A stretch of DNA of 64,000 nt from AP-15 sp963818695 (GTDB lineage Bacteria > Pseudomonadota > Alphaproteobacteria > ATCC43930 > CGMCC-115725): NCBI GenBank assembly GCA_963818695.1, contig CAWFTG010000009.1:1-64000 (forward strand), in the 5' to 3' direction. The position numbers and the translations under genes were made by a program. Below the pieces are notes generated by a model. It was not told where the DNA came from, did no database searches, and was given only the letters and a program-made list of their open reading frames with translations. Shown one piece after another: positions 16,149-25,553 of this stretch (position 1 is the first letter of the stretch; each line of letters starts with the position of its first letter).

Positions 16149-18281
16149 TCAGGGTGCCGAAGCGCCGTTGAGCGCGTCGCCGGCCGCCTCGTCTTCGGTG
16201 AGGAACGCGGGCAGCTCGGCGTCGGTCAGGCCGATCTCGGCGGCTTCCGTCTCGAGCTCGTCGACATCGGCGGCGCCGCTGGACTGTGGGTCCGCGCCAT
16301 CGCCGCGGTCTTCGGCATAGGCCATACCGGGCGGCAGCCACGCCGCGGCGCCGTCGCGCGCCGCCCGGTCGAGGCCGATCGCGGCGGTGTTGGCCGCTGG
16401 ATCGAAGGCCTTCTCCAGCGCCGCGGCGAGGATGGGCTTCTTGGCGTCGGCGTGATCGCGCGCCCAGCGCAGGCCGAGGATAGCCTTGGCGATCGCCAGG
16501 CCGTGCGCCTTCTTCACCCGGCCCCAGTAGTTGGCGGCGGTCGGCCGCCAGTAATCGACGAACGGGATCGCCAGGCGCCGGCCGGCACATTCGATCACCG
16601 GGTCAGCCCGGTCCTCGATCGCGAGCTGCGGCTTGAGGCACGAAGCGATGCACCAGGCGAAGAGACACTGCTTGGCCTCTGTCGGCAGCGCCGAAAGCGC
16701 GGCAAACCCCTCGGCCGGCGGCAGCTTGAGCCAGTCGAGATCGAGCGCCTGGCGGCGGGCTTCGAGCAGGCGATCCGCCGGCGTGCCGGAGAGATCGTTC
16801 AACGAGCTGCGCAGTTCGCTCTCGGTCGCCCGCAGATCGAGCGGATGCGAGCGATAGCCAAACCGCTCAAAGAGATCGACGCACAGCGAATAGAGCGCCA
16901 GATCGAACGCCACCCCGAAATCCCCCGCGAGGTGCGCCCTGGCGATCTGCAGCCGGTGCGCCTTGAGGTCGTCGACCAGCAATTGGCTGAAGCCGCATTC
17001 CTTGCGCACCGCCTGCTCGGCGCTGGCCGAGGACGGGCGGGGGCTGGGATCGTCATCCTCGTCTTCGGACGGTGCCAATGCCGGCGCCTCGTCGCCGTCA
17101 TCCTCGCCGGCGTGGGCGGCGGATCCGCCGCGGCTGGCGGAGCGTTCGACCAGGCCCTCGTAGAGATGGAAATCGCCGTCATCGCCGATCGTGACGATGC
17201 AGCCGGCGCGGGCCCGGTCCTTCTCGGCATAGACCGCGAGGCCTTCGGCGGTCTCGCCGAGCTGGTCGCGGCGTTCCTCGAGCTGTGCGGCTTCCCGCAT
17301 CAGCTCCTCGGTCCACTCGTCCTCGGCCGTTTCCTCGAGCTCGCCGAGACGCTGCTCGATGCTCTCGATCTCCGCGGCGATTTCGGGCGGAAGCTCGGCC
17401 GGTTGCGGACGGACGCGGCCATATTGCGCCATCGAGCCGTACTCGGGATCGAGCACCGCTTTGGTCCAGGCCCAACATGGGCGCAATTCGGCGGCTTTGG
17501 CTTCGAGCTTCTCGATCGCCAGCCGGCGCACCAGCGCGGCATCGTCGAGGAAGCCGTCTTCGTCGGCGCTGAAGAGATCGCGCGTCACTTTCCCGCCGGC
17601 GGCCGTATAGGCCTCGGCGCCGACGAAGCTGCCAAGTTGGGAGTCGAGTGGAACGGCGGTCTCGGTCAGCAGACGCCGCACCGTGTAGGGCTGGATGTAG
17701 GAATTGGCCTTGACCTGGCGCCACACGGCGAGCTGCGCCGCGTGATCGGCGCCGAGGGTGAAGGCGGTCACCACCTCGAGTCCGATCTCTCCCGCGCGGT
17801 AAGCGTCGAGCAATTCGGGCGCGAGCTTGCCGAGGCGCAGGCGCTGCCGCACGTAGCGCTCGGAGGTGCCGAACCGAACGGCAATCGCCTCGATCACCTC
17901 GCCGGCATCGATCAAGGACGCCATCGCGATAAATTCGTCCGCCGGATGCATGGCCGCGCGGATCGTGTTTTCCATGAGCGAGGTTTCGAGCGCCTCGTCT
18001 GGCGCCTCGACGAGGCACGGGACTTTGGTGTCAGCCGGGATGACGCCCTCGGCGGCGAGCTCCTGCAGGGCCTTGAGCCGCCGCCCGCCGGCGGTGACGG
18101 CGTGGAGGCCTTTCTCGTCGGCCGAGGGGTGAACCACCAGGTTCTGCTTTAAGCCCCGGGCCTTGATGCTCGCCTTCAGCTCGGCCTCTTCGGCCGGCGA
18201 AGGCGCGGTCTTGCGGACATTGCCGGGGGACAGAACGAGCTTGCTGAGGGGGATGTTTCGGACAGCGGATGGCTTGGTCAT
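16149..18281 (-). CDS. ParB/RepB/Spo0J-family protein, long plasmid type
   Basis: A 710-residue protein from ATG 18281 (MTKPSAVRNIPLSKLVLSPG). The N-terminal ParB/Srx-like domain carries NVRK and GGRRLKALQELAAEG, followed by ENTIRAAMHPADEFIAMASL (the ENxxR-type motif) and an HTH (IAVRFGTSERYVRQRLRLGK) near residues 130-150. A long helical C-terminal region contains an acidic linker near 390-420. Large ParB-like proteins of this kind are standard in alphaproteobacterial plasmids and ICEs, where they act in partition or regulation. No parA lies next to it; one may be near repA outside the window. The longer upstream start runs into the leader and is rejected. Confidence 0.85.
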   Translation of the reverse strand: MTKPSAVRNIPLSKLVLSPGNVRKTAPSPAEEAELKASIKARGLKQNLVVHPSADEKGLHAVTAGGRRLKALQELAAEGVIPADTKVPCLVEAPDEALETSLMENTIRAAMHPADEFIAMASLIDAGEVIEAIAVRFGTSERYVRQRLRLGKLAPELLDAYRAGEIGLEVVTAFTLGADHAAQLAVWRQVKANSYIQPYTVRRLLTETAVPLDSQLGSFVGAEAYTAAGGKVTRDLFSADEDGFLDDAALVRRLAIEKLEAKAAELRPCWAWTKAVLDPEYGSMAQYGRVRPQPAELPPEIAAEIESIEQRLGELEETAEDEWTEELMREAAQLEERRDQLGETAEGLAVYAEKDRARAGCIVTIGDDGDFHLYEGLVERSASRGGSAAHAGEDDGDEAPALAPSEDEDDDPSPRPSSASAEQAVRKECGFSQLLVDDLKAHRLQIARAHLAGDFGVAFDLALYSLCVDLFERFGYRSHPLDLRATESELRSSLNDLSGTPADRLLEARRQALDLDWLKLPPAEGFAALSALPTEAKQCLFAWCIASCLKPQLAIEDRADPVIECAGRRLAIPFVDYWRPTAANYWGRVKKAHGLAIAKAILGLRWARDHADAKKPILAAALEKAFDPAANTAAIGLDRAARDGAAAWLPPGMAYAEDRGDGADPQSSGAADVDELETEAAEIGLTDAELPAFLTEDEAAGDALNGASAP

Positions 18282-19017
18282 GGCTGGTACTCCTTGCGAC
18301 GGGCGGACGGAGCCTTCTCTCGTCCTGGAAACCCGCCACAAAGCCCCTCTCAGCCCTTTTCCTCTTGAGCCGTGCGGCCGGGCCCGCTGCCCTGGGGAGG
18401 GCAGGGTGCTGCTGCCGGAATCGGGAATCAAAAGTCGTGGGAGCGGTCTTCGGGTTACGATCGCGGCCTGGCTGGTCTCACCCTCCCGCTGGTCTCACCC
18501 TCCCGCTGGTCTTTCGCGCCGGCTTCAACGGCAGCGATGGACAAGACGAGGTGGGCGGAAACCGGGGTGCCGGCCCATCGGCGCCTGATCCGGTTCCCTC
18601 GCGAAGCCCTCGGGTCAGCGAGTGAGACCGGCCAGGCCGCGAAGTGTCGCAGGCTCAATCCGCGACGGGCGGGCGAGAGCCTCTCTCTCACCTTTTTCGC
18701 CCGTCACGGACCCCAGCACGGCCCTTTTCCTTTTTGGCGCTTGCCTGAACCGCTCCGGGTGAGCGGCCGAGGGGCGGTCGAGACAGTCGGGGCGCGTTCA
18801 GCGCCGCCAGTCTGCGTCAGGGATCGCAACCCGCATGGGCGGAGACGGATCCCGAGCGCAGGCGAGGGGACGGCTCCGTGGCGTCGCGCCGTAGCGCAGC
18901 GAAGGCGGACGCCATAGAGCCCGGTCCCGAAGGGAGACACCCGGCTCTTAAATCGAAAAAATTGACAAGCCGAGTTACGATGAAAAAGTTTGCAAGCATT
19001 ACGGGGAAAGGAGGTGT
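18282..19017 (-). promoter_or_regulatory. Long parB leader with duplicated motifs
   Basis: About 700 bp without a gene. A motif ending GGCTCCGTCCGCCCGTCGC, just before parB (about 18293-18325), recurs as GGCTCTCGCCCGCCCGTCGC near 18660-18682. In the distal copy GACGGGCG can pair with CGCCCGTC around a GAGAGAGAGGCTCTC loop. A 17-bp tandem duplication (CTCACCCTCCCGCTGGT) lies near 18478-18512. This may be a duplicated regulatory leader. Confidence 0.4.
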
Positions 19018-19236
19018 ATGATTGAAATAATCGACACGCCGCCGGAGGTCTTTATCTCCCGCCGAGTTGTGCCGGGGCTCGTCGGAACGGGGCTTCAGCG
19101 TTGTGCGGGCGTCGTGGAGGCGATGAAACCCCGACAGGTCACGGCGGAGCGACATCCGGCCTCCGGCCGGGTTCACTCCGACTCGCGGCAGAGCGCTCGT
19201 CTATCGAGGTTTCGAGAGCCTGTGAGACGGGCTTAA
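19018..19236 (+). CDS. Small hypothetical ORF with a very strong ribosome binding site
   Basis: A 72-residue ORF starting MIEIIDTPPEVFISRRVVPG. AAAGGAGGTGT lies directly before the ATG, the best ribosome binding site in the window. TTGACA near 18962 could be a -35 box. A rho-independent terminator follows about 80 bp past the stop. The N-terminal 35 residues look coding-like; the Arg-rich C-terminus does not, so the gene may be truncated. No family recognised. Confidence 0.4.
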   Translation: MIEIIDTPPEVFISRRVVPGLVGTGLQRCAGVVEAMKPRQVTAERHPASGRVHSDSRQSARLSRFREPVRRA

Positions 19237-19311
19237 GGGGATCAGTGGACAAGAAAGGCGGGATGGGATAGATTGGAAGTATATCCCCCCGGTTGTCTCG
19301 ATGGCCGGGCG

Positions 19312-19345
19312 CGAAGCCGCCTTCCGGCGGCTTCTGCTTTATTGA
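19312..19345 (+). terminator. Rho-independent terminator
   Basis: GAAGCCGCC-TTCC-GGCGGCTTC forms a 9-bp stem followed by TGCTTTATT on the plus strand. It is placed to end transcription of the small ORF at 19018. Confidence 0.65.
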
Positions 19346-19423
19346 GCGCTTCGCCGATCTCCGTGACGGCTTCAACCGTATTTACGACCTACATTGAGGA
19401 GCGTCTTCAGAGCCCCCCGGGGA

Positions 19424-19831
19424 TCATGACGGATTGATCAGCGCCATGAAGTCGGCCACGCGCACGATCTGAATGCCGCCGTAACGGCCGAGCCGGAGGA
19501 GGGCGGCGTCGCCGGTGACGATGTAGCGCGAGCTTGCGGCAACCGCGCATTCGAGGACCCGGTTGTCGTCCGGGTCTTCGGGGACGGCATCGATGGTCTG
19601 AGTCGGAGACACATGCACGGTGCATCCCGCGAGCAACGCTACCGGCTCGGCTATTTCCTCCGGCGTCCAGTCGAATTTTACGGCCAGGATGCGCGACAAC
19701 TCGCTAAGGATGGCATCCGATATGGCCAGCCGGATCTGGCCATTTTCCGCCGCGTCGATGAATTGCCTGGGGAGCCCTGCGAAGACAAACCCGGAGATGT
19801 AGATATTGGTGTCAGCAGTGACTTCCAGCAC
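19424..19831 (-). CDS. PIN-domain toxin of a toxin-antitoxin pair
   Basis: A 135-residue protein from a GTG start at 19831 (MLEVTADTNIYISGFVFAGL). It has the PIN-family acidic residues: ADTN near 6, the Glu in SELSRIL near 43, and DDNRVLECAVAASSRYIVTG then DAALLRL near 95-115. This matches the 'putative toxin component, PIN family' group (PF13470 type), expected Mg-dependent RNases. The start abuts the antitoxin stop, so the two genes are coupled. Confidence 0.85.
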   Translation of the reverse strand: MLEVTADTNIYISGFVFAGLPRQFIDAAENGQIRLAISDAILSELSRILAVKFDWTPEEIAEPVALLAGCTVHVSPTQTIDAVPEDPDDNRVLECAVAASSRYIVTGDAALLRLGRYGGIQIVRVADFMALINPS

Positions 19832-20083
19832 CTAGCGGCCTTGCCGCTGTTCCTGGCGGTACTCGGCGATCAGCCGGGGAATATCTTCTTCGGTGAGGCC
19901 CATCTCACGCGCGCGTTGCTCGCAACGGGCATAAACTTTCTGCCAACGCTTCTGTCTCAGATAGCGCTCGATCGCTTCGCCGACCAACTCGCTCGGCTCG
20001 CGGTGCTCTTCTTCGGCCGCAGCCTGTATCTCGGGCAGCAGGCCAGGCGGGACAAGGGTATCGGGTGCGGTCTCGGATTTCAT
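19832..20083 (-). CDS. Antitoxin partner of the PIN toxin
   Basis: An 83-residue protein starting MKSETAPDTLVPPGLLPEIQ. The segment LLPEIQAAAEEEHREPSELV, then GEAIERYLRQKRWQKVYARC, resembles a ribbon-helix-helix antitoxin. The C-terminus is charged and Gln/Arg-rich, likely the toxin-binding part. It is immediately upstream of the PIN toxin. The start at 20083 is chosen because the longer N-terminus does not fit the family. Self-repression is usual for such pairs but no operator was identified. Confidence 0.75.
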   Translation of the reverse strand: MKSETAPDTLVPPGLLPEIQAAAEEEHREPSELVGEAIERYLRQKRWQKVYARCEQRAREMGLTEEDIPRLIAEYRQEQRQGR

Positions 20084-20286
20084 GCATTTCAAGATAGCAT
20101 CGCCGCCTGAAGAGTTAAAGGAAGCAATGTTTTCATTGCGGTAGCAACGGATAACCAATTCTCAACTAGCGTGAGGGTAAGTGGTTTTGGCTTTCGCGGA
20201 GCGATCGTCCGCGTTATCATGAACAAAATCAGAACATTTTTCCAGGGAACGGCCGCAGGGCTCATACTTGGTGGCACGGAAAAGGC

Positions 20287-21801
20287 ATGGAAACCGCGGT
20301 ATTGGTCAGTGCTGGAATTCTGCTAGCCGTTCTGGCCGGCCTCGTTGGGGTCGTTCTGGGGCGATATGTCTGGCCGGCGATTCGCGGCAGCGACACGGCG
20401 GCACTGCTGGCGACCCAAATGGAGGCCGTGAGGCTCGAGGAAGAATGCCGCTTCCTTCGCACGCAGGCAGAGCAGCTTGAAGCGGAGCGGGCTGCCAGGA
20501 TCGAGGAGCTGCGCCGGTCGGGGGAAGAAGCGGCCCGGCTAAGCGAGCGGGTGGACAGCCTCACGCGGCAGGCCGACGAGCAGGGGAGGTTCGCCCGCAC
20601 GCTCGAAGGCCAAAGGGATGTCGCCGCGGCCGAGGCGAAAACCGAGGCGGCCGAAGTGGCGCGTCTGAAGGAACGCGAAAAATCGCTGTCGGAGAAAGTT
20701 ACCGAACAGGCGGCGCAACTTGCGGATCAGCAAAAGCAGCTCACCAGCGAATTCGAAAACATCGCCAACCGGATCCTGAAGGCGAATGCGTCTGAGCTCT
20801 CGGACAGCTCGCAGAAGGCGCTGGCCGCCGTGCTGGACCCGCTGCGGGAGCGGATTCAGGATTTCCAGAAGAAGGTCGAGACCGCCTATGACAGCGAAAC
20901 CCGCGAGGTGCTTTCGCTCAAGGCGCAGATCAAGCTCATGGTCGAAACGAGCAGCGCGATCGGCACTCAGGCGGACGGCCTCGCAAAGGCGCTGAGAGGA
21001 GATTTGCAGCTGCTCGGCCGGTGGGGCGAACTGGCGCTGGAACGCATCCTCGAGGCAGCTGGGCTGACCGAGGGAAGGGAATACGTCTCGCAGGGGCGGG
21101 GGTTGGGCCTTAAGAGCGATTCGGGCGGGCTCCAGAAGCCCGACATCGTCGTCATGCTTCCCGAAGGACGGACGATGATTATCGATTCGAAAGTCCCTCT
21201 TACCGGCTACGAGCGGCTGATTGCGGCCGGGGAGCAGACGGAACGGACGGCGTGCGGTGATCAGTTCGTGCGGGACGTCAGGGGCCATATCGACGGACTT
21301 GCCGGCAAGCGGTACCAGGAGAACGAGAAGCTCGAGGCGCACGACTGCGTTCTCATGTTTGTGCCGATCGAGGGCGCGCTTGCCGCCGCCCTGACCAAAG
21401 AGCCCGAGCTCTTTACCTACGCATGGAACCGCCGCGTGGTGCTGGTCGGCCCCCCGACCTTGCTGATGACCATGCGCACCGTCGCGTCGATCTGGCGGTA
21501 CGAGCTGCAGGGGCAGAACGCCCAGGAAATCGCGCGCCTGGCCGGCGAATTATGCGACAAGGTCAGCATGAGCCTCGTCGATCTGAATGGGGTCGCGGAG
21601 AAAATAAACGCAGCTTTGGCCGCCCATAATGACGCCGTTAAGCGGCTGTCGACAGGGAGGGGCAACGCCCTGTCCGTGGGAGAACGCATCCGGAGCCTGG
21701 GCGTCAAAAGCAGGCGGCCGATGCCGGCGATGCTCGTCGATGGCGTAGCGATCACTTCAGGAGCGGAGGAATTCGCCGAAGCCGCTTACGCGGCGGAGTG
21801 A
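20287..21801 (+). CDS. rmuC: DNA recombination protein RmuC
   Basis: A 504-residue protein. It has an N-terminal membrane anchor (about 5-27, VLVSAGILLAVLAGLVGVVL), a long coiled coil (about 40-170, rich in Glu/Arg/Lys), then the conserved RmuC nuclease-like core: GRWGELALERILEAAGLTEG, KPDIVVMLPEGRTMIIDSKV and FVPIEGALAAAL. RmuC limits inversion and other rearrangements and is often found near defence genes. It stands alone on the plus strand, converging on the restriction-like operon, so it may be cargo rather than the housekeeping copy. Confidence 0.9.
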   Translation: METAVLVSAGILLAVLAGLVGVVLGRYVWPAIRGSDTAALLATQMEAVRLEEECRFLRTQAEQLEAERAARIEELRRSGEEAARLSERVDSLTRQADEQGRFARTLEGQRDVAAAEAKTEAAEVARLKEREKSLSEKVTEQAAQLADQQKQLTSEFENIANRILKANASELSDSSQKALAAVLDPLRERIQDFQKKVETAYDSETREVLSLKAQIKLMVETSSAIGTQADGLAKALRGDLQLLGRWGELALERILEAAGLTEGREYVSQGRGLGLKSDSGGLQKPDIVVMLPEGRTMIIDSKVPLTGYERLIAAGEQTERTACGDQFVRDVRGHIDGLAGKRYQENEKLEAHDCVLMFVPIEGALAAALTKEPELFTYAWNRRVVLVGPPTLLMTMRTVASIWRYELQGQNAQEIARLAGELCDKVSMSLVDLNGVAEKINAALAAHNDAVKRLSTGRGNALSVGERIRSLGVKSRRPMPAMLVDGVAITSGAEEFAEAAYAAE

Positions 21802-21902
21802 TGCGACTGGTCGCACAAGTCAAGAGAGACCACCCTACACCGACAGCGAAACCATGGGATCGGAGCCGGATTAGGACGGTTGAGGTCGCCGGTGCGTAGC
21901 GA

Positions 21903-24617
21903 TTACGCGGTAGCCGGTGTTGGAATGGTAAGGCCGTAGCGGGCCATCAGGCCGGCGAGCGTGGCGCTCGGCCCCACGGCGTCGTGCGGCACCAGGGCAT
22001 AAGCCCACGGTTTGCCGCCGGTTTCGGCGGCGTGCGCGTTGGCGTAGCCGACCCATTTGGAGGCGGCTCGGGCCTTGGCCTGCACGATCGGGTCTGTCAT
22101 CTCGGCCTTGGCTTTGATCTCGACGATCAGCTTCTGCGACCGCGTCTCCACGACGAAATCCGGCTCATAGGATTGCCCGCTCGCATACTGGATCCGGAAT
22201 TGACCAGAACCTGGCTTCATCCAGCGGAGGACGTCCGTCTCGTTGCTGCTGTCGATGGTGACGGCGAACTCGCGCTCCTCATTGGATTGAAAGCGTTGAT
22301 AGGGGTAGCAGCAACGCTGGAAGCTGCCGAAAACATGCTTCTTGGTGTCGCCCGCCGGGACGACGGGTTGGCGGAAATCGCGAACGGCATTGTTGTTCGG
22401 TACGTTGAACGCCTGCGGCCGGAGAAGCTGGAAGCCGCGGTCAACGGTCGCCCGGTAGTCGGTTGGCGTCTCCCAATAGTGCTGCTTCATCTGCTCGAAG
22501 ATAAAGCGGGCCAGATCCTTCCCATGGACAAGCAGGACGTTCTCTATGTCGTCCTCGGTTAAGAGGTACGTTTGCAGCCGTTGCACCATCTGCCCCGATA
22601 GCTTGAACAGAAGTTCGCTTTGGCTGTCGTAATCGACCTCTGGCATGACCATTAAGTGCCGAACAACGTAGTTCTCCGGGCGCTCCTCACGTGCGCCTTC
22701 TGCCCGCCGGGCGAGATAACTACGTGCTTCGTCGCGCAGCCGCTGAACCATGATCTCATCGGAAATCGGCTGCTGGGCGACCACCTCGATACCCGTCAGG
22801 TCGAAATCGTGAAAACCGAACGTGACTTCCTGGGTCGGGATCACAACGATCTCGGGGATTTCGATGGTGAGCTCGGTGACCTTGGCTGTGACCGTGGCCA
22901 CCACCTTGGCTACGTCCACCTTCTTCTGACCAAGATCAAGCTTGGCCTGGACCGGCGTGAGCGCCTGCTCAACCTCGCGGGTGATCCGCTCTTGGACATC
23001 TGGCTCAGCCAGCTGGCTGATGCCTTTTTTCAGCTCCCGCTCGTAGTGCTCGGATATCAGGCGCAAGGCAAAATCAGCTGCGCGACGCTCGTCCTCGGAC
23101 TCGAACACCAAGCGCGCTTGACCCTCCTGATGGCCTTGCCCCTGGCCGGTCAATGCGGTTTCCACCAGGGACCGGCTCTCCAACACCGTGGCCCCTACCG
23201 GCGATACGTCGCCACCTTCGCCCACCAGGACGGCCTTGCGAATTGCGACGATTGAATTCGGATCACGTGCAGCGCGGATCACTTCGTCAAAGCGGTCGTG
23301 GGCGATCACTGTGAGGGTGTCTACGGCTTCCACATTGGTCCTTGCGCCATAAGGAAGCCGGAGGCCGCGCCCGAGCGTCTGCTCAGTCAGAATGTCGGAG
23401 GCGGAAGCGCGAAGGGGGACGATGGTATAGAGGTTGCGAACGTCCCAGCCCTCCTTGAGCTTATTGACGTGGATGACCACGTCCGTCTCGATATCTGTCT
23501 CGAGTGCAAGGAGACGGGCCGTCGCATCCTCGCTCTCTTCGCCGCGGGTCGCACTGTCCACCCGGATCACGCGGCCCTTGTATCTGCCTCCGAAAAAGTT
23601 CTCGGCTTCAATGATCTGACGCAACGCTTCGGCGTGGGTCGTATCCTGCGCGACCACCAGCATGAACGGGTGCACCGTCTGGCGCCCTGTCGAGCGCGCA
23701 TAAATGTCTAGTTCGGCTTTCGTGTTCTCGTGGCAGTGGATGCCGTCCTCCAGCTTGATCCGCTCCAGCTGCTCTGGCGTCACTGAGTCCGGACGGAAAT
23801 CCTTGCGCGTAGCAACCGCGGGCTCCTTGACAAAACCGTCGCTCATGGCTTCGCCGAGGCTGTAGTCATGCAATACATTTTTGAACCGCTCTGACCGCGC
23901 GCCGGTTGAACGTGGCGTGGCGGTCAGCTCCAGGCCAAGCACCGGCCTGAGTTCATCAACCGCCCTCATTCCGGCCTTGGCACGGTACCGGTGTGCCTCA
24001 TCCATCAGCAGCACGAGATCAGGCAGCTCGGCGAGATACTCGAAGTAGCTCTGCCCTATGTATTCGTGCAACTTCTTGATACGGCCTTGGTCTTTGTTGA
24101 TTTTGTCCACGTTGAAGATATTGACGATCGCGGTATCGCCAAGTAGGTCGCCACCCCGCAGCCCGCGACCCTGATCCCATGTATCGCCGGTGATCAACAG
24201 GGGTGGCATTTGCGCGAACTCGGCAATGCCCTTGAACACGTACTTTTCCGTGTTAGGGGTGAAGTCGGCGATTAGCTTATCGTAGATGGTGGTGTTGGGC
24301 GCGAGCACGAAGAAATGCTTCGATCGGCCCGACAGGTAGAGATAGCTGATGAATGCGCCCATGAGGCGCGTCTTCCCAACCCCTGTAGCCAGGGCGAAGC
24401 AAAGCGATGCGAAGTCCCGCTCAAAATCCGTGACGCCAGGATAGCGGGCACGGACAGCGTCCAGCATCGCGACCGGATCGGCAGTCTTCCGGAAAGGGAC
24501 AAGGCCATCGAGAGGGGAGTGCTCGACGATGTCCGCCAGAATGTCGAGGCAGTCGGCCTGCGGCTTGCGGAGAGAGAGGCGGGCCTTGATTTGGCGAAGT
24601 ACGCGCTCGCTCGGCAT
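21903..24617 (-). CDS. Type III Res-like DEAD/DEAH helicase with C-terminal nuclease
   Basis: A 904-residue protein, last gene of the defence-like operon. SF2 motifs: ATGVGKTRLMGAF (Walker A, near 75), LVLLMDEAHRY (near 204), LELTATPRS, and TEQTLGRGLRLPYGARTN (motif VI, near 415). Near residues 815-835, YEPDFVVE plus LIVEIKAKAE gives the PD-(D/E)xK pattern of a nuclease, as in type III restriction enzymes and BPTD_3080-type proteins. Type III Res subunits normally need the Mod partner, which is disrupted here. Its start lies 3 bp after the methylase stop. Confidence 0.85.
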   Translation of the reverse strand: MPSERVLRQIKARLSLRKPQADCLDILADIVEHSPLDGLVPFRKTADPVAMLDAVRARYPGVTDFERDFASLCFALATGVGKTRLMGAFISYLYLSGRSKHFFVLAPNTTIYDKLIADFTPNTEKYVFKGIAEFAQMPPLLITGDTWDQGRGLRGGDLLGDTAIVNIFNVDKINKDQGRIKKLHEYIGQSYFEYLAELPDLVLLMDEAHRYRAKAGMRAVDELRPVLGLELTATPRSTGARSERFKNVLHDYSLGEAMSDGFVKEPAVATRKDFRPDSVTPEQLERIKLEDGIHCHENTKAELDIYARSTGRQTVHPFMLVVAQDTTHAEALRQIIEAENFFGGRYKGRVIRVDSATRGEESEDATARLLALETDIETDVVIHVNKLKEGWDVRNLYTIVPLRASASDILTEQTLGRGLRLPYGARTNVEAVDTLTVIAHDRFDEVIRAARDPNSIVAIRKAVLVGEGGDVSPVGATVLESRSLVETALTGQGQGHQEGQARLVFESEDERRAADFALRLISEHYERELKKGISQLAEPDVQERITREVEQALTPVQAKLDLGQKKVDVAKVVATVTAKVTELTIEIPEIVVIPTQEVTFGFHDFDLTGIEVVAQQPISDEIMVQRLRDEARSYLARRAEGAREERPENYVVRHLMVMPEVDYDSQSELLFKLSGQMVQRLQTYLLTEDDIENVLLVHGKDLARFIFEQMKQHYWETPTDYRATVDRGFQLLRPQAFNVPNNNAVRDFRQPVVPAGDTKKHVFGSFQRCCYPYQRFQSNEEREFAVTIDSSNETDVLRWMKPGSGQFRIQYASGQSYEPDFVVETRSQKLIVEIKAKAEMTDPIVQAKARAASKWVGYANAHAAETGGKPWAYALVPHDAVGPSATLAGLMARYGLTIPTPATA

Positions 24618-24620
24618 ATC

Positions 24621-25545
24621 TCACTTCCCCTCGCCGTCAGCGTCGAGTGCGGCGAAAAGTGACGGCTCTGCGGCTTCAACCTTCCGCGGGCGTCCCCGGC
24701 GGCGCGGCGCTACCGGCGTAGGTTCGTCGCCGTTTCCTTCGGCCTCGTCGGGGTTGCCTTCTTCGGCCATCGGCAGGCTGGCAACACGCAGGCTATAATC
24801 GTCCCTGCCCCATTCGCACTTGCTGAGAACGACCTGGGGAATTTTCTTGATGGTGAGGTTTAGGAAGGCATTTTCCCGTCCGCTGAACGCCTTGCAGCAA
24901 ACAAGCAAAGTTCGCTTCGGCCCCACTTCCTCCGACAACTTACGCATAGCGTCATGCGTCAGGGATTGAGTGGTGACATAGATAAAGTCCGTCTCGGTGG
25001 AGTGGCCATGCCGCCAGTATTGTCCCAGCTCCTGCGAGGGGTCATATCTGAAGCCCATCAGCTTGCACATGGCCTCGGCAAGCATAGGGGCGTTGTAGCT
25101 CTTAGCCACCACCCAGTTGCCCCAGCGGTCTTTTTCGAGAAGTGATGGTGCAAGCCTGCAGAATTGAAATCCGCCGCCGCCTTTCCAACCTGCTGCATCA
25201 GTGACCCCGCCCGGATCGGCTCCGTCAATCACCTTCCTCAGACGCGGCGCACAGAGTGTGACGGCGTGTTCGCCAAGCTCGACCATTATCCATCGCCGCC
25301 CCATCTTGTGAGCCACTGCACCGCTCGTCCCAGACCCGGCAAATGAGTCAAGAACGAGATCGTCCTTATTTGTTGCTATTGTGATGATCCGTGCGAGTAA
25401 CCGTTCCGGCTTTGGGGTATCAAATGCATCGTCTTTCCCGAACAGAGATTGAATTTCTCTCTTAAATTCATCGGTATGCCCGGCCTCTTCGTGTGGCCAC
25501 CATGTCCACGGCACTATCCCATCTATGTCCTTTAGATACTGAATA
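24621..25545 (-). pseudogene. Site-specific DNA methyltransferase, C-terminal part (split by IS)
   Basis: Continues the methylase interrupted at 25546-26655. It carries IVPWTWWPHEEAGHTDEFKR and the SAM-binding motif LDSFAGSGTSGAVAHKMGRR (FxGxG, near residue 330 of the intact protein). The target-recognition part and a basic C-terminus (RRRGRPRKVE) follow. Joined to the N-terminal part with one target copy removed, the gene is exactly 580 codons in frame. The apparent ATG at 25562 lies inside the IS end and is not a natural start. Confidence 0.9.
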
Positions 25546-25553
25546 CGAGATGG

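Noticed and set aside
15921..18152. 743-codon plus-strand ORF opposite parB
   Set aside because: Antisense shadow; the minus-strand frame has the ParB motifs.
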